A stretch of 64,000 nucleotides of DNA, taken from positions 58,228-122,227 of the forward strand of contig NZ_LFML01000131.1 in the NCBI RefSeq assembly GCF_001044425.1, read 5' to 3'. Position 1 is the stretch's first letter, and every line of letters starts with the position of its first letter. Below are positions 50,440-57,230 of the stretch, in pieces. Under the pieces are notes generated by a model that had not been told where the DNA came from, searched no databases, and worked only from the letters and a program-made list of their open reading frames with translations. This stretch comes from Streptomyces roseus (GTDB lineage: Bacteria; Actinomycetota; Actinomycetes; Streptomycetales; Streptomycetaceae). Both the position numbers and the translations under genes were made by a program.

Positions 50440-51318
50440 TTACTTGGAGGCGCCGAAGTCCTGCGTCCACCACGGGCCGCCGTCGCCCTTGTGCACGCCG
50501 ATGCCGATCTCCTTGAAGGCGCAGTTGAGGATGTTGGCCCGGTGGCCGGAGCTGTTCATCCACGCGTTCATCACCGCGTCGGCGTCGGCCTGGCCGCGCG
50601 CTATGTTCTCGCCCAGGCGGGACCACGCGTACCCGGCGGCCTCCACGCGGCTGGTCATGGTGGATCCGTCGGGCCCGGTGTGCGACATGACGCCGCTGCG
50701 GGCCATGGTGTCGCTGTAGGCCCGCGCGGCCGCGCTCAGCTTGCCGTTCGAGGTCAGGGGGCCGCATCCGGCCGCGGCCCGCTCCTTGTTGACGAGGGCG
50801 AGGACCGCGGACTCGCTGCCCGCGTCGACGGTGCCGGAGCCACCGGAGCCACCGGAGCCACCGGAGCCGCCGGACCCGCCGGAGCCGCCCGAGCCGCTCG
50901 ACCCCCCGGTACCGCCGCCCCCGGTCGCGGGCTTGCGCGTGGGCGTGTCGCCCTGACCCGGAGCCGACTTGGGCGCGATGCCGCTCTGCGAGGCCGCGGG
51001 CTGCGCCGGGGTGGCGGAAGCCGAGGCGTCGGGCGTCCCGGACGGGCTCGGACCCGTCGTGGCGGAGGCGTCGCCGGTGGGGGCGGCAGGGGTGGGAGCT
51101 GCCGTGGCGGCGTCGGCGCTCGCCGTCTTGGACGAGGCTCCGGCGGCGCCGTCGGTGCGCCCGCTCCCGCCCGCGCCGCCGTCGGAGTCGGCCACCGCGA
51201 CGCCGACCGCCACCGCCGCGGCGGCCGCGGTGACGGAGAGGACGATGCGCGTACGCACCGTCTTGTTCCGTCGTGCTTCGACGCGGGACGGACGTCCGGG
51301 AGTACGGCTGGGGCTCAT
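50440..51318 (-). CDS. Secreted CAP-domain (SCP/YkwD-like) protein
   Basis: A 292-residue protein starting at ATG 51318 (GAGGTG SD). It has an N-terminal membrane helix (RIVLSVTAAAAAVAVGVAVA, residues 24-43), a Pro/Ala/Thr linker, a (GGS)n spacer encoded by a 9-bp repeat (50835-50890), and a CAP domain from about 170: ESAVLALVNKERAAAGCGPL, SHTGPDGSTMTSRVEAAGYA, GENIARGQADADAVMNAWMN, SSGHRANILN, and GGPWWTQDFG. The CAP His and Glu cluster is present (SHTG, GENI, SSGHRANIL). Bacterial CAP proteins are linked to wall or sporulation functions; the biochemical role is unclear. Confidence 0.9.
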   Translation of the reverse strand: MSPSRTPGRPSRVEARRNKTVRTRIVLSVTAAAAAVAVGVAVADSDGGAGGSGRTDGAAGASSKTASADAATAAPTPAAPTGDASATTGPSPSGTPDASASATPAQPAASQSGIAPKSAPGQGDTPTRKPATGGGGTGGSSGSGGSGGSGGSGGSGGSGGSGTVDAGSESAVLALVNKERAAAGCGPLTSNGKLSAAARAYSDTMARSGVMSHTGPDGSTMTSRVEAAGYAWSRLGENIARGQADADAVMNAWMNSSGHRANILNCAFKEIGIGVHKGDGGPWWTQDFGASK

Positions 51319-51404
51319 GCCGGTAACACCTCACAAGGCAGGGGAGGAGGGGGAGTGCGTCCGAGCCTAGGCCGGTGATCAGCGAACGGAGCGATCCGGA
51401 GGGG

Positions 51405-51508
51405 TTCTTCAACTTCCCTTAAGGAAGCCCGCAGGATCGGCAAAGGGTCGAATCGGGCAATCGCCCCAACCCGCAGGTTCCCAGGTGTTCTTATGATCTT
51501 CTTAGGGG
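51405..51508. promoter_or_regulatory. Two 11-bp-spaced repeat elements, possible OmpR-type sites
   Basis: TTCTTA-N5-TTCTTAGG (51488-51506) and TTCTTC-N5-CCCTTAAGG (51405-51424) show an 11-bp direct-repeat period like OmpR-family operators. The first lies at about -40 from the next gene's ATG 51530, where an activator would touch a leaderless promoter with a CTATCG -10. A related copy lies at 49513 before the thiol-redox operon. Confidence 0.4.
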
Positions 51509-51529
51509 CTCTTCCTATCGTCGCCGCTC

Positions 51530-52552
51530 ATGACGACCCGACGACTGCCCGCCGTGCTCGGCGCACTCCTGGCCACGGCCCTCGCACACACCGCGCTCGC
51601 GCCGGCCGCCGCGGCGGCTCCCCCCGCCTCCGGATCCGGGCGCGCAGCCCCGCCCTGCGCCCCGGCCCAGTACCTCTACTCCTCCATAGGGGACTTCGAC
51701 ACGGAGGTCAGGCCCCTGATCGACCGGCCGGACATCGCGGGTGTCCAGGTGGTCGTACCGTGGAAGGCCATGGAACCGCAGAAGGGCCAGTACGACTTCA
51801 CCGCGATCGAGGAGGCCCTCACGGTCCTCCGGGCGCGGTACAAGAAGTTGTTCGTCCAAGTGCAGGACCGCTTCTTCAGCGCTCCCACGCGGCTGCCGGA
51901 CTACCTGCTCACTGACCCGGCGTACGCCGGCGGCGCCGCGCCGACCACGAACGAGAACGGCCTGGGCCCCGGAGAACCCGGAGCCGTCGCGGCCCAGTGG
52001 GTGCCCGAGGTGCGCGAGCGCTTCCAGAGGCTGCTCGAAGCGCTGGCCGCCCGTTTCGACGGACGGCTGGCAGGGGTGAACCTTCCGGAGACCGCCACCC
52101 AGGTCGACCTGGGAAAGGACCGCAGCGGCTACACCGACGAGTCGTACTTCCGGGCCGAACTCGACAACATGGCCTTCGGCGCCAAGGTCTTCAAGCGCAC
52201 GCGGTTCATCCAGTACGTGAACTTCTGGCCCGGCGAGTGGAACAACGACCACGGTTACATGGAGCGGACGTTCGCCTTCGCCCAGGCTCACGGAGTGGGC
52301 CTCGGCGGCCCCGACGTCCTGCCGGACCGCCCGGCGCAGATGGAGAATTCCTACCCCTTCTTCGAGCGGTACCGCGGGAAGCTGCCCCTGGTGGCGATGG
52401 CGGTGCAGGAACCGGACTTCGAGTACACCAACCCCTCGACCGGCAGGCCCTACACGAAGGAGGAGTTCGTCGACTTCGGCGGGCGGCGCCTGGGAGCGGA
52501 CGTGATGTTCTGGGCGACCAGCGCCCCTTGGCTGCACCGGCCCGCGTCCTGA
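51530..52552 (+). CDS. Secreted TIM-barrel glycoside hydrolase-like protein
   Basis: A 340-residue exported protein starting at ATG 51530. It has a signal peptide ending near APAAAAAPPA. The mature part reads VQVVVPWKAMEPQKGQYDFT, then LFVQVQDRFFSA, LAGVNLPETATQ and VGLGGPDVLPDR, which is the WxxxEPxxGxYDF entry of GH42/GH5-like barrels, with an acid residue in LPETA at the position of the acid/base. No second catalytic Glu is certain (candidates VQEPDFEY). It could be a glycosidase or a non-catalytic relative. No SD is visible, which fits leaderless translation. Confidence 0.75.
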   Translation: MTTRRLPAVLGALLATALAHTALAPAAAAAPPASGSGRAAPPCAPAQYLYSSIGDFDTEVRPLIDRPDIAGVQVVVPWKAMEPQKGQYDFTAIEEALTVLRARYKKLFVQVQDRFFSAPTRLPDYLLTDPAYAGGAAPTTNENGLGPGEPGAVAAQWVPEVRERFQRLLEALAARFDGRLAGVNLPETATQVDLGKDRSGYTDESYFRAELDNMAFGAKVFKRTRFIQYVNFWPGEWNNDHGYMERTFAFAQAHGVGLGGPDVLPDRPAQMENSYPFFERYRGKLPLVAMAVQEPDFEYTNPSTGRPYTKEEFVDFGGRRLGADVMFWATSAPWLHRPAS

Positions 52553-52561
52553 CCCTCCCCT

Positions 52562-52972
52562 TCACGCTCGAGGAAGGCCGGCCGCGGACGCCGGGTCGGC
52601 GCTGCCGGCGCGGCGGGCGCCGATCGACAGGAGGGCGCAGGCGAGCCCGAGGAGCGGCCAGGGGGTGAGCGGAAGGACCACGGCGATGACGACGGTCCAG
52701 CCCCCCAGCGTCCAGGCGATGAAGGGAGGCGGGATGATGCCGCGGCGGTCGAGCCACAGCACCGTCAGGCCCACGAGGGCGAGCGGTATGCCGAAGCTCG
52801 CCAGGCTCAGCCAGTACGCGCTGCCCGCCGGACTCATGTCGGCGAGGTCCTCGCCCCACAGCCCGCCGCCGAACCAAGTCCCGGCGTGGCGCGCCGCCTT
52901 CTCGACCGTCAGGGCGCCGAGCGTGTGCGCCGCTCCGAACAGGGTGATGATCCAGCCGGCCCATTTGATCAC
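52562..52972 (-). CDS. DUF6463-like small membrane protein
   Basis: A 136-residue protein starting at GTG 52972. A longer frame to 53044 exists, but it would translate a 21-bp palindrome that looks like an operator. Four membrane segments: KWAGWIITLFGAAHTLGALT with the conserved G-x-x-H, YWLSLASFGIPLALVGLTVL, FIAWTLGGWTVVIAVVLPLT and WPLLGLACALLSIG. This matches the small DUF6463-type family of actinobacterial membrane proteins. Function is unknown. It is convergent with the TIM-barrel gene. Confidence 0.72.
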   Translation of the reverse strand: MIKWAGWIITLFGAAHTLGALTVEKAARHAGTWFGGGLWGEDLADMSPAGSAYWLSLASFGIPLALVGLTVLWLDRRGIIPPPFIAWTLGGWTVVIAVVLPLTPWPLLGLACALLSIGARRAGSADPASAAGLPRA

Positions 52973-53013
52973 CTGAGTCCACCGCTCTTCCCGTGATCCC
53001 GGCAGCCGCAGTT

Positions 53014-53034
53014 TCGATACTGCCGTTCCGTATC
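53014..53034. promoter_or_regulatory. 21-bp inverted repeat upstream of the DUF6463 gene
   Basis: CGATAC-N9-GTATCG lies 42-62 bp upstream of the preferred start codon. Six-base arms with a 9-nt spacer are typical of TetR-family operators. No TetR gene is adjacent, so the regulator must be elsewhere, such as the one at 60937 or outside the window. Confidence 0.55.
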
Positions 53035-53123
53035 GTGCGGGCACGACGGCGTGACCGTCGACCCCGCGACGGCCACGCCCCTCGCCCCCGCCACCGCAGC
53101 GGCGTCAGTGGGTGCTGTGCGCT

Positions 53124-53792
53124 TCAGGTGCCCGCCGGGTCCGGGCCTCGCAGGACGCTGGTCAGCGGTGCCAGTACGCGCCATCCCATCGCCTCGTACA
53201 GGGTGCGGCCCTGCGGCGTCGCGCCCAGTACGCCCGCCGTGGCTCCCTGCTCGACGGCTGCCGCGGTGAGCCTGTGCATCACCAGGCGTCCCAGACCGCG
53301 GCGCTGGTGAGCCGGATCGGTCTCCACCTGGTCGACGACCGACGTGTGACCGGTGACGGCGATCTGGCCGCGCGCGGCGAACGAGCCGTCGGCGCCGCGC
53401 ACCAGGGCGCGGGTGACGCCGTCACGTGTCCAGGTGGTCATCCGGTAGCCGCCGGGCAGCTGCCCCGGAGCCCGGGCGGCGGTGCCGGGCAGGGAGGCGG
53501 CCATCAGATGGCCGGGTCCGCCCGCGAGGTGCCAGCCGGGGGCGAGCCATGGTTCGAGCGTTTCCGGCGGGACGAAGGCCTTCAGCCAGACGCCGGGTGC
53601 GGCGGAGTGCTCGGTGATCTCCCGGACGGTCGCTTCGTCCGCGGAGTGCAGGACGTGGCGCATGACGTGTCCGTGCAGGCCCACGTCGATGGTGAAACCC
53701 GAACCCGTAGCCACGGGTTCGGCGGCACCGCGCGAAGCTGACCAACCGTGGACCCATGCCCCTACCGCCTCGGCCGTGTGCGCGAAAGGCAA
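53124..53792 (-). CDS. GNAT family N-acetyltransferase
   Basis: A 222-residue protein. I take TTG 53792 because GGGGGA lies a few bases upstream. Residues 1-110 are a poorly conserved N-terminal arm (HTAEAVGAWVHGWSASRGAA, GLHGHVMRHVL). The acetyl-CoA domain follows with SVVDQVETDPAHQRRGLGRL (Q/RxxGxG motif RRGLGR near 172), VMHRLTAAAVEQGATAGVLG and LYEAMGWRVLAPLTSVL, all canonical GNAT features. The acceptor is unknown. It reads away from the peptide-array locus and is not part of that operon. Confidence 0.8.
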   Translation of the reverse strand: MPFAHTAEAVGAWVHGWSASRGAAEPVATGSGFTIDVGLHGHVMRHVLHSADEATVREITEHSAAPGVWLKAFVPPETLEPWLAPGWHLAGGPGHLMAASLPGTAARAPGQLPGGYRMTTWTRDGVTRALVRGADGSFAARGQIAVTGHTSVVDQVETDPAHQRRGLGRLVMHRLTAAAVEQGATAGVLGATPQGRTLYEAMGWRVLAPLTSVLRGPDPAGT

Positions 53793-54291
53793 GACTTCCC
53801 CCTTGCGGGTAACAGGTGAACTCCTGGGTGGATTATTACATCGGGGCGGGGCTTCCACCGCGGGACCCTGGAACCTTTCCGGTCGTCGGCAGCGGCGATC
53901 ATGGCCGGTTCGGCAGGCCGCTCGCCCCCTCAACGCCCGTATGTCCCAGGGTGTTAGCAGTCCGCCGGCGCGGGCCGCGCGGGGCGGCGCGCGAGGATCG
54001 CCGCGGCGGCTGCGCGCGCGGCGGCCCTCCTGGCCTGCGATGCGTGTCTTCCGGGGACGGTCGAACCCGCTCGCCCGCCGACGGGCCGTGCCCAGCGGGC
54101 CCAGTCGGGGAGAGCCGCCCACCCGAACCGCCCCCGGTGGGAATGTGGGATTCCGGTGTCTGATTCTGCACCGACTTGATTCAGCCGGAAATCAAGGTTC
54201 TCGATATCGAACTCCTGAAGGCAATCTCATTCCCACGAGGAAGACCAACCGCCAAGGAGGCGGAGGGTCGCCGATCGGTGGGGAGCCGGGT
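53793..54291. other. 499-nt region upstream of the flavin reductase gene
   Basis: No supported gene is seen. The last 130 nt (54160-54290) are less GC-rich than the surroundings and contain a 10-bp palindrome TCGATATCGA flanked by GTTC and AAC (54196-54213), a possible operator for the peptide-array locus. A TTG-started frame here (54176-54310) lacks an SD and normal codon bias, so I do not call it. Confidence 0.5.
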
Positions 54292-54870
54292 ATGGCCAGG
54301 ATCGTTCTGATGTCGGGGAGTCTGCGTCACCACTCGGTGAACGGCGCTGCGCTCGCCACCATCCGGAGCATTCTCGACCGGCGTGACAGTGAATTCCACA
54401 CGTCGGAGATCCGGGTCGCCGACCTTCCTCACTACAACGAGGATCTGGACGTCGGCCCCGGCCCGGCGGCGGTGAGTGCCGCACGCGAACTGCTCATCGC
54501 TTCCGATGCCGCGATCGTCAGTACTCCGTCCTACAACGGTGCCATGACGGGGACGTTGAAGAACGCCCTCGACTGGCTTTCCCGGCCGTGGAAGGCGAGC
54601 TCGCTCTCGGGCAAGCCCGTGGCGCTCCTCACCGCTTCCCCCGGGACGTACGGCGGCGCCGACGCGCAGCCCGACACGCGCAGGGTCCTCGAAAGGTGCG
54701 GCGCCGTGCTGATCGAGCATCCGCGCGTGGCCATCGGCAGCGCCGACTTCCTGGTCGGCCGTGAAGGGACCATCACCGAACCCTTGGTGGTGGCGGAGCT
54801 CGAAAGCCTCGTCGACGCCACCATCGCGGCCATCGCGCGAGGTCGCCGTCGAGTCCCCGTCGCGGTCTAG
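54292..54870 (+). CDS. NADPH-dependent FMN reductase-like flavoprotein
   Basis: A 192-residue flavodoxin-like protein starting at ATG 54292 (GGGGAG SD). The phosphate-binding loop of FMN is ARIVLMSGSLRHHSVNGAAL (GSxRxxSxN, residues 2-21). TPSYNGAMTGTLKNALDWLS (about 77-96) is the SPxYxGxxxxxLKNxLDW motif of ChrR/SsuE-type NAD(P)H:FMN or quinone reductases. LLTASPGTYGGADAQ supplies the remaining flavin contacts. It reduces FMN or a quinone with NADPH. It ends 42 nt before the first tiny peptide ORF and is read in the same direction, so it may be the first gene of that locus. Confidence 0.88.
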   Translation: MARIVLMSGSLRHHSVNGAALATIRSILDRRDSEFHTSEIRVADLPHYNEDLDVGPGPAAVSAARELLIASDAAIVSTPSYNGAMTGTLKNALDWLSRPWKASSLSGKPVALLTASPGTYGGADAQPDTRRVLERCGAVLIEHPRVAIGSADFLVGREGTITEPLVVAELESLVDATIAAIARGRRRVPVAV

Positions 54871-54912
54871 GCCAGTCCCCCTCGTGCACATCCGCGGAAG
54901 GAGGTGAATTCC

Positions 54913-54957
54913 ATGAAGAAGAACATCGTCCGTCGCGTCGTCAACAACAAGATCTGA
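54913..54957 (+). CDS. Tiny peptide 1 of the IVRR array (14 residues)
   Basis: A complete 15-codon ORF encodes MKKNIVRRVVNNKI. It is preceded by AAGGAGGTGA, an exceptionally strong SD (8 nt perfect to the 16S tail), with 6 nt to the ATG, and ends ATC-TGA. Two further copies with the same core (IVRR followed by two Val or Ile) and the same SD follow within 260 nt, so this ORF is not random. The peptide is strongly basic (three Lys, two Arg) and carries no leader or Cys. It may be a natural-product precursor, a signalling or antimicrobial peptide, or a leader peptide for attenuation. No function can be assigned. Confidence 0.75.
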   Translation: MKKNIVRRVVNNKI

Positions 54958-55015
54958 GCCCTGCCAGGCCGGGTCGACCGCTTCCGCCGACGTTGTGGCG
55001 AGGGCGGTGGTTTCC

Positions 55016-55056
55016 GTGAAGAACGTCGTCGGATCATTTCCGCCACCAAGCCGTGA
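55016..55056 (+). pseudogene. Degenerate fourth copy of the IVRR peptide
   Basis: GTG 55016 sits behind GGCGGTGGTTTCC, close to the SD-spacer of copy 2 (GGAGGTGATTTCC). The codons read MKNVV and then lose one base; restoring it gives MKNVVRIISATKP and a TGA at 55054, the same length as the intact peptides. As written, the frame runs on without the family ending. It is a decayed duplicate between copies 1 and 2. Confidence 0.5.
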
Positions 55057-55070
55057 GGGAGGTGATTTCC

Positions 55071-55115
55071 ATGACCAAGGGCATCGTGCGCCGCATCATC
55101 CGCAATGAGATCTGA
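55071..55115 (+). CDS. Tiny peptide 2 of the IVRR array (14 residues)
   Basis: A complete 15-codon ORF encodes MTKGIVRRIIRNEI, with the SD GGGAGGTGATTTCC immediately upstream. It shares I-V-R-R-(I/V)-(I/V), three variable polar residues and the final Ile-stop with copies 1 and 3. The 30 nt after the stop codon (GAGCCCCTCCGGGCCGG) also resemble those after copy 1 (GAGCCCTGCCAGGCCGG), so the whole unit (SD, ORF, spacer) has been duplicated. The variation is mostly conservative in protein and silent in DNA, as expected under selection for the peptide. Confidence 0.75.
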   Translation: MTKGIVRRIIRNEI

Positions 55116-55169
55116 GCCCCTCCGGGCCGGATCGCGACCGGTAAGAACAAGTGGAGGGAGGTGAGGTAC

Positions 55170-55211
55170 ATGGAGAAGATCGTCCGTCGTGTCGTCCGTC
55201 ACGACATCTGA
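55170..55211 (+). CDS. Tiny peptide 3 of the IVRR array (13 residues)
   Basis: A complete 14-codon ORF encodes MEKIVRRVVRHDI with the SD GGGAGGTGA 6 nt before the ATG. It is one residue shorter near the N-terminus than copies 1 and 2, and keeps IVRRVV and the terminal Ile. It is the last copy before three strong hairpins and the propeller gene. Charge falls from copy 1 to copy 3 (about +5, +3, +2), so the three peptides are not interchangeable in an obvious way. Confidence 0.75.
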   Translation: MEKIVRRVVRHDI

Positions 55212-55292
55212 TGCGGAATCCGCATCCCAGCTGAGGGGTGAAACCCCTCGGGCACCTGTCTCCCGGGGAAAGCGAACTGCTTTCCCCGGGGG
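55210..55292 (+). terminator. Three consecutive hairpins between peptide array and propeller gene
   Basis: Stem 1: ATGCGG/CCGCAT with loop AAT (55211-55225). Stem 2: GAGGGGT/ACCCCTC with loop GAA (55233-55249). Stem 3: CCCGGGGAAAGC/GCTTTCCCCGGG with a 5-nt loop (55262-55290), a perfect 12-bp stem. Together they could act as attenuators or processing and stability elements that give far more peptide message than downstream operon message. Confidence 0.75.
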
Positions 55293-55331
55293 CTGTCCCC
55301 ATGAACAGAATCATCAACAGGAGGTATTTTC

Positions 55332-57230
55332 ATGGCGAACCTGGAGCGCCTGACCCGAATCGTGAACAGTCCCGGCCGGGGCCTCCTGGGCGCGGACGCC
55401 CGAGGCGGTCTGCACTGGCTCGACCGCGAGCTCAACGTGCTGCGTTCGTCCAATTCCTCCGCCCCCTCGCAGGACCCTGCCGGCGACCCGATCTACGCCG
55501 TCACCCTGGTCGACGACTGGATCATCACGCGCGACAAGACGGGCACGATCTCCCGCTGGCACGCCGACACCCTGCGGCTCTCCGACCGCCTCGACGCCGC
55601 CGCGACCGCCGACGCCTCGCTGCTCCTCGAAGGCGAACAGCCCGCCCCCACCATGCTCCGCGGCATCGGCGTCTGGGACGGCAAGCTCTACACGAACAAC
55701 GGGTACTTCCAGGTGGTCGTCATCGACCTGGAGACCTTCACCATCGAGCGGATCACCGAGTGGCCGCACGGCTACGACATGCTCGAATGGTTCTGCACCG
55801 ACGCCCCCGGCGTGCACGCCGTCTCAGACCGGTCCGGCCGCATCCACCTCGGCTCGCTGCCGGACCTCTCCTTCCCGACGGTCGTCCAGGTCGACACGTC
55901 CAACGTCCACCGCGTCGTGTACGACGCCCGCCACAACCGCCTGTGGGCGCTCGGCGACGCGGGTCTGGGCGAGACCCGCAACATCGCCAACGGCGTGATC
56001 ACGGTCGCTCTCGACGGCACCGTCGGCGAGCGCTTCGACTACGCGCGCAACGACGTCGAAGGCCTCGTCTTCTCACCCGACTTCTCCCGCGCCTACACCG
56101 GCGGCTTCGACGGCGAGCTGCTGATCTTCGACAACACCGACCCCCAGCTGCGCGTGGCCGAGCGGGTCGGCGGCTTCAGCCACCAGATCATCGACATCAC
56201 CGTCGACGAGCACGGCGACGTCTACACCCTCACCCAGGACGGCGAGGTGACCGCGCTGACGGCGGACGGCACCGTACGCGCTCGCCTCGGCTACGAGCGC
56301 CAGTGCGTCTGGGACCTCCAGCCCGTCCCGGGCGACGACCGCGCCCTGCTGGCCGCGACCGACGACGGGACCGCCGCGCTGCGCCTGGTCGAGCAGGTCC
56401 CGGGCCACCCGGCGCTCGTCCTGACCGGACAGGAGTTCTCGGGCCTCGGCTTCACGCGCCGCCTCGTCACCCTCGACGACGGCTGGGCGGGAGTCTTCTG
56501 GCCCGGCACCGTACGCCGCGTCTCCGGTGCGGGCCAGGTGGTGTGGGAGCGGGAGATGCCCGCCCTTTCGCACACGCTCGGCCGGTCCCCCGACGGCGGT
56601 CGGCTCCTGATCGCCTGCAACGCCGGCGCGATCGAGCTCGACGCCGCGACGGGTGAGGAGCTGTCCCGGATCGACGACCTGCCCGCCAGTGCCTGGGCGA
56701 GCGCCTACCTGGCCGACGGCAGCCGGCTCATCGCCACCCGCAACGGGGTGATGGCCGCATACTCCGCCGACGGCGAAGCGACCTGGACCACCGAACTCGG
56801 CAGCTACCCCAAGCGCCTGCTGGTCGACGGCGACCGGGTACGCGCCACCGGTGGCGGCGGCATCAAGGAGTTCGAGGTCGGCAGGCCCCGACTGGGGCAG
56901 CGCTTCACCGAGTTGCTCGACAACACCAGCGAGAACTGCGTCATCGCCGACGGCGTCCTCGTCGCGATCACGTACGGCCTCCAGGTCGCGGCGTACGACC
57001 ACGAGTCCGGTGAACTCCTCGGACTCCACGAGGACCTGCCCGACTTCCCCAAGGGCATGGCCCTGCTGCGCGGCCAGGACGGCACCCCCTACGTGGTCGT
57101 CGGCGGCCGCGGCGGATTCCTCCGGCTCTACCGGCTGGACCGCGCGCGCAAGGACAGCGTCCTGACCGCCGTGCGCGACCTGTGGCTGCCCGCCTCCACC
57201 GGCGACTACCCGAACGCCGGCCCACGGTGA
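55332..57230 (+). CDS. Cytoplasmic beta-propeller protein of the IVRR/GCH II locus
   Basis: A 632-residue protein starting at ATG 55332 behind AGGAGGTATTTTC. No signal peptide or membrane segment. It is made of 10 or more beta-propeller-like blades (for example WIITRDKTGTISRWHADTLR, AVSDRSGRIHLGSLPDLSFP, VEGLVFSPDFSRAYTGGFDG, VYTLTQDGEVTALTADGTVR, LLIACNAGAIELDAATGEEL, GVLVAITYGLQVAAYDHESG), possibly two propellers. No catalytic site is visible. It begins a translationally coupled run with the MFS, GTP cyclohydrolase II and WD40 genes. A scaffold or binding role for a biosynthetic complex is the simplest guess. Confidence 0.85.
   Translation: MANLERLTRIVNSPGRGLLGADARGGLHWLDRELNVLRSSNSSAPSQDPAGDPIYAVTLVDDWIITRDKTGTISRWHADTLRLSDRLDAAATADASLLLEGEQPAPTMLRGIGVWDGKLYTNNGYFQVVVIDLETFTIERITEWPHGYDMLEWFCTDAPGVHAVSDRSGRIHLGSLPDLSFPTVVQVDTSNVHRVVYDARHNRLWALGDAGLGETRNIANGVITVALDGTVGERFDYARNDVEGLVFSPDFSRAYTGGFDGELLIFDNTDPQLRVAERVGGFSHQIIDITVDEHGDVYTLTQDGEVTALTADGTVRARLGYERQCVWDLQPVPGDDRALLAATDDGTAALRLVEQVPGHPALVLTGQEFSGLGFTRRLVTLDDGWAGVFWPGTVRRVSGAGQVVWEREMPALSHTLGRSPDGGRLLIACNAGAIELDAATGEELSRIDDLPASAWASAYLADGSRLIATRNGVMAAYSADGEATWTTELGSYPKRLLVDGDRVRATGGGGIKEFEVGRPRLGQRFTELLDNTSENCVIADGVLVAITYGLQVAAYDHESGELLGLHEDLPDFPKGMALLRGQDGTPYVVVGGRGGFLRLYRLDRARKDSVLTAVRDLWLPASTGDYPNAGPR

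Noticed and set aside
54176..54310. A TTG-started 44-codon frame (beginning LIQPEIKVLDIELLKAISF) before the flavin reductase, resembling a RiPP leader.
   Set aside because: No SD, atypical codon bias, TTG start, and it overlaps the well-supported reductase start. An operator-like AT-richer region explains the composition better.
54913..55211. CRISPR-like or simple repeat interpretation of the peptide array.
   Set aside because: Units are unequally spaced (55-103 nt between starts), repeats are coding with SDs, and differences between copies preserve the reading frame and core residues.
55238..56656. A 472-codon frame overlapping the propeller gene, starting near the peptide array.
   Set aside because: It is Arg/Pro-rich and typical of a shifted frame. 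The propeller frame has the strong SD, beta-blade pattern and coupling with the next gene.
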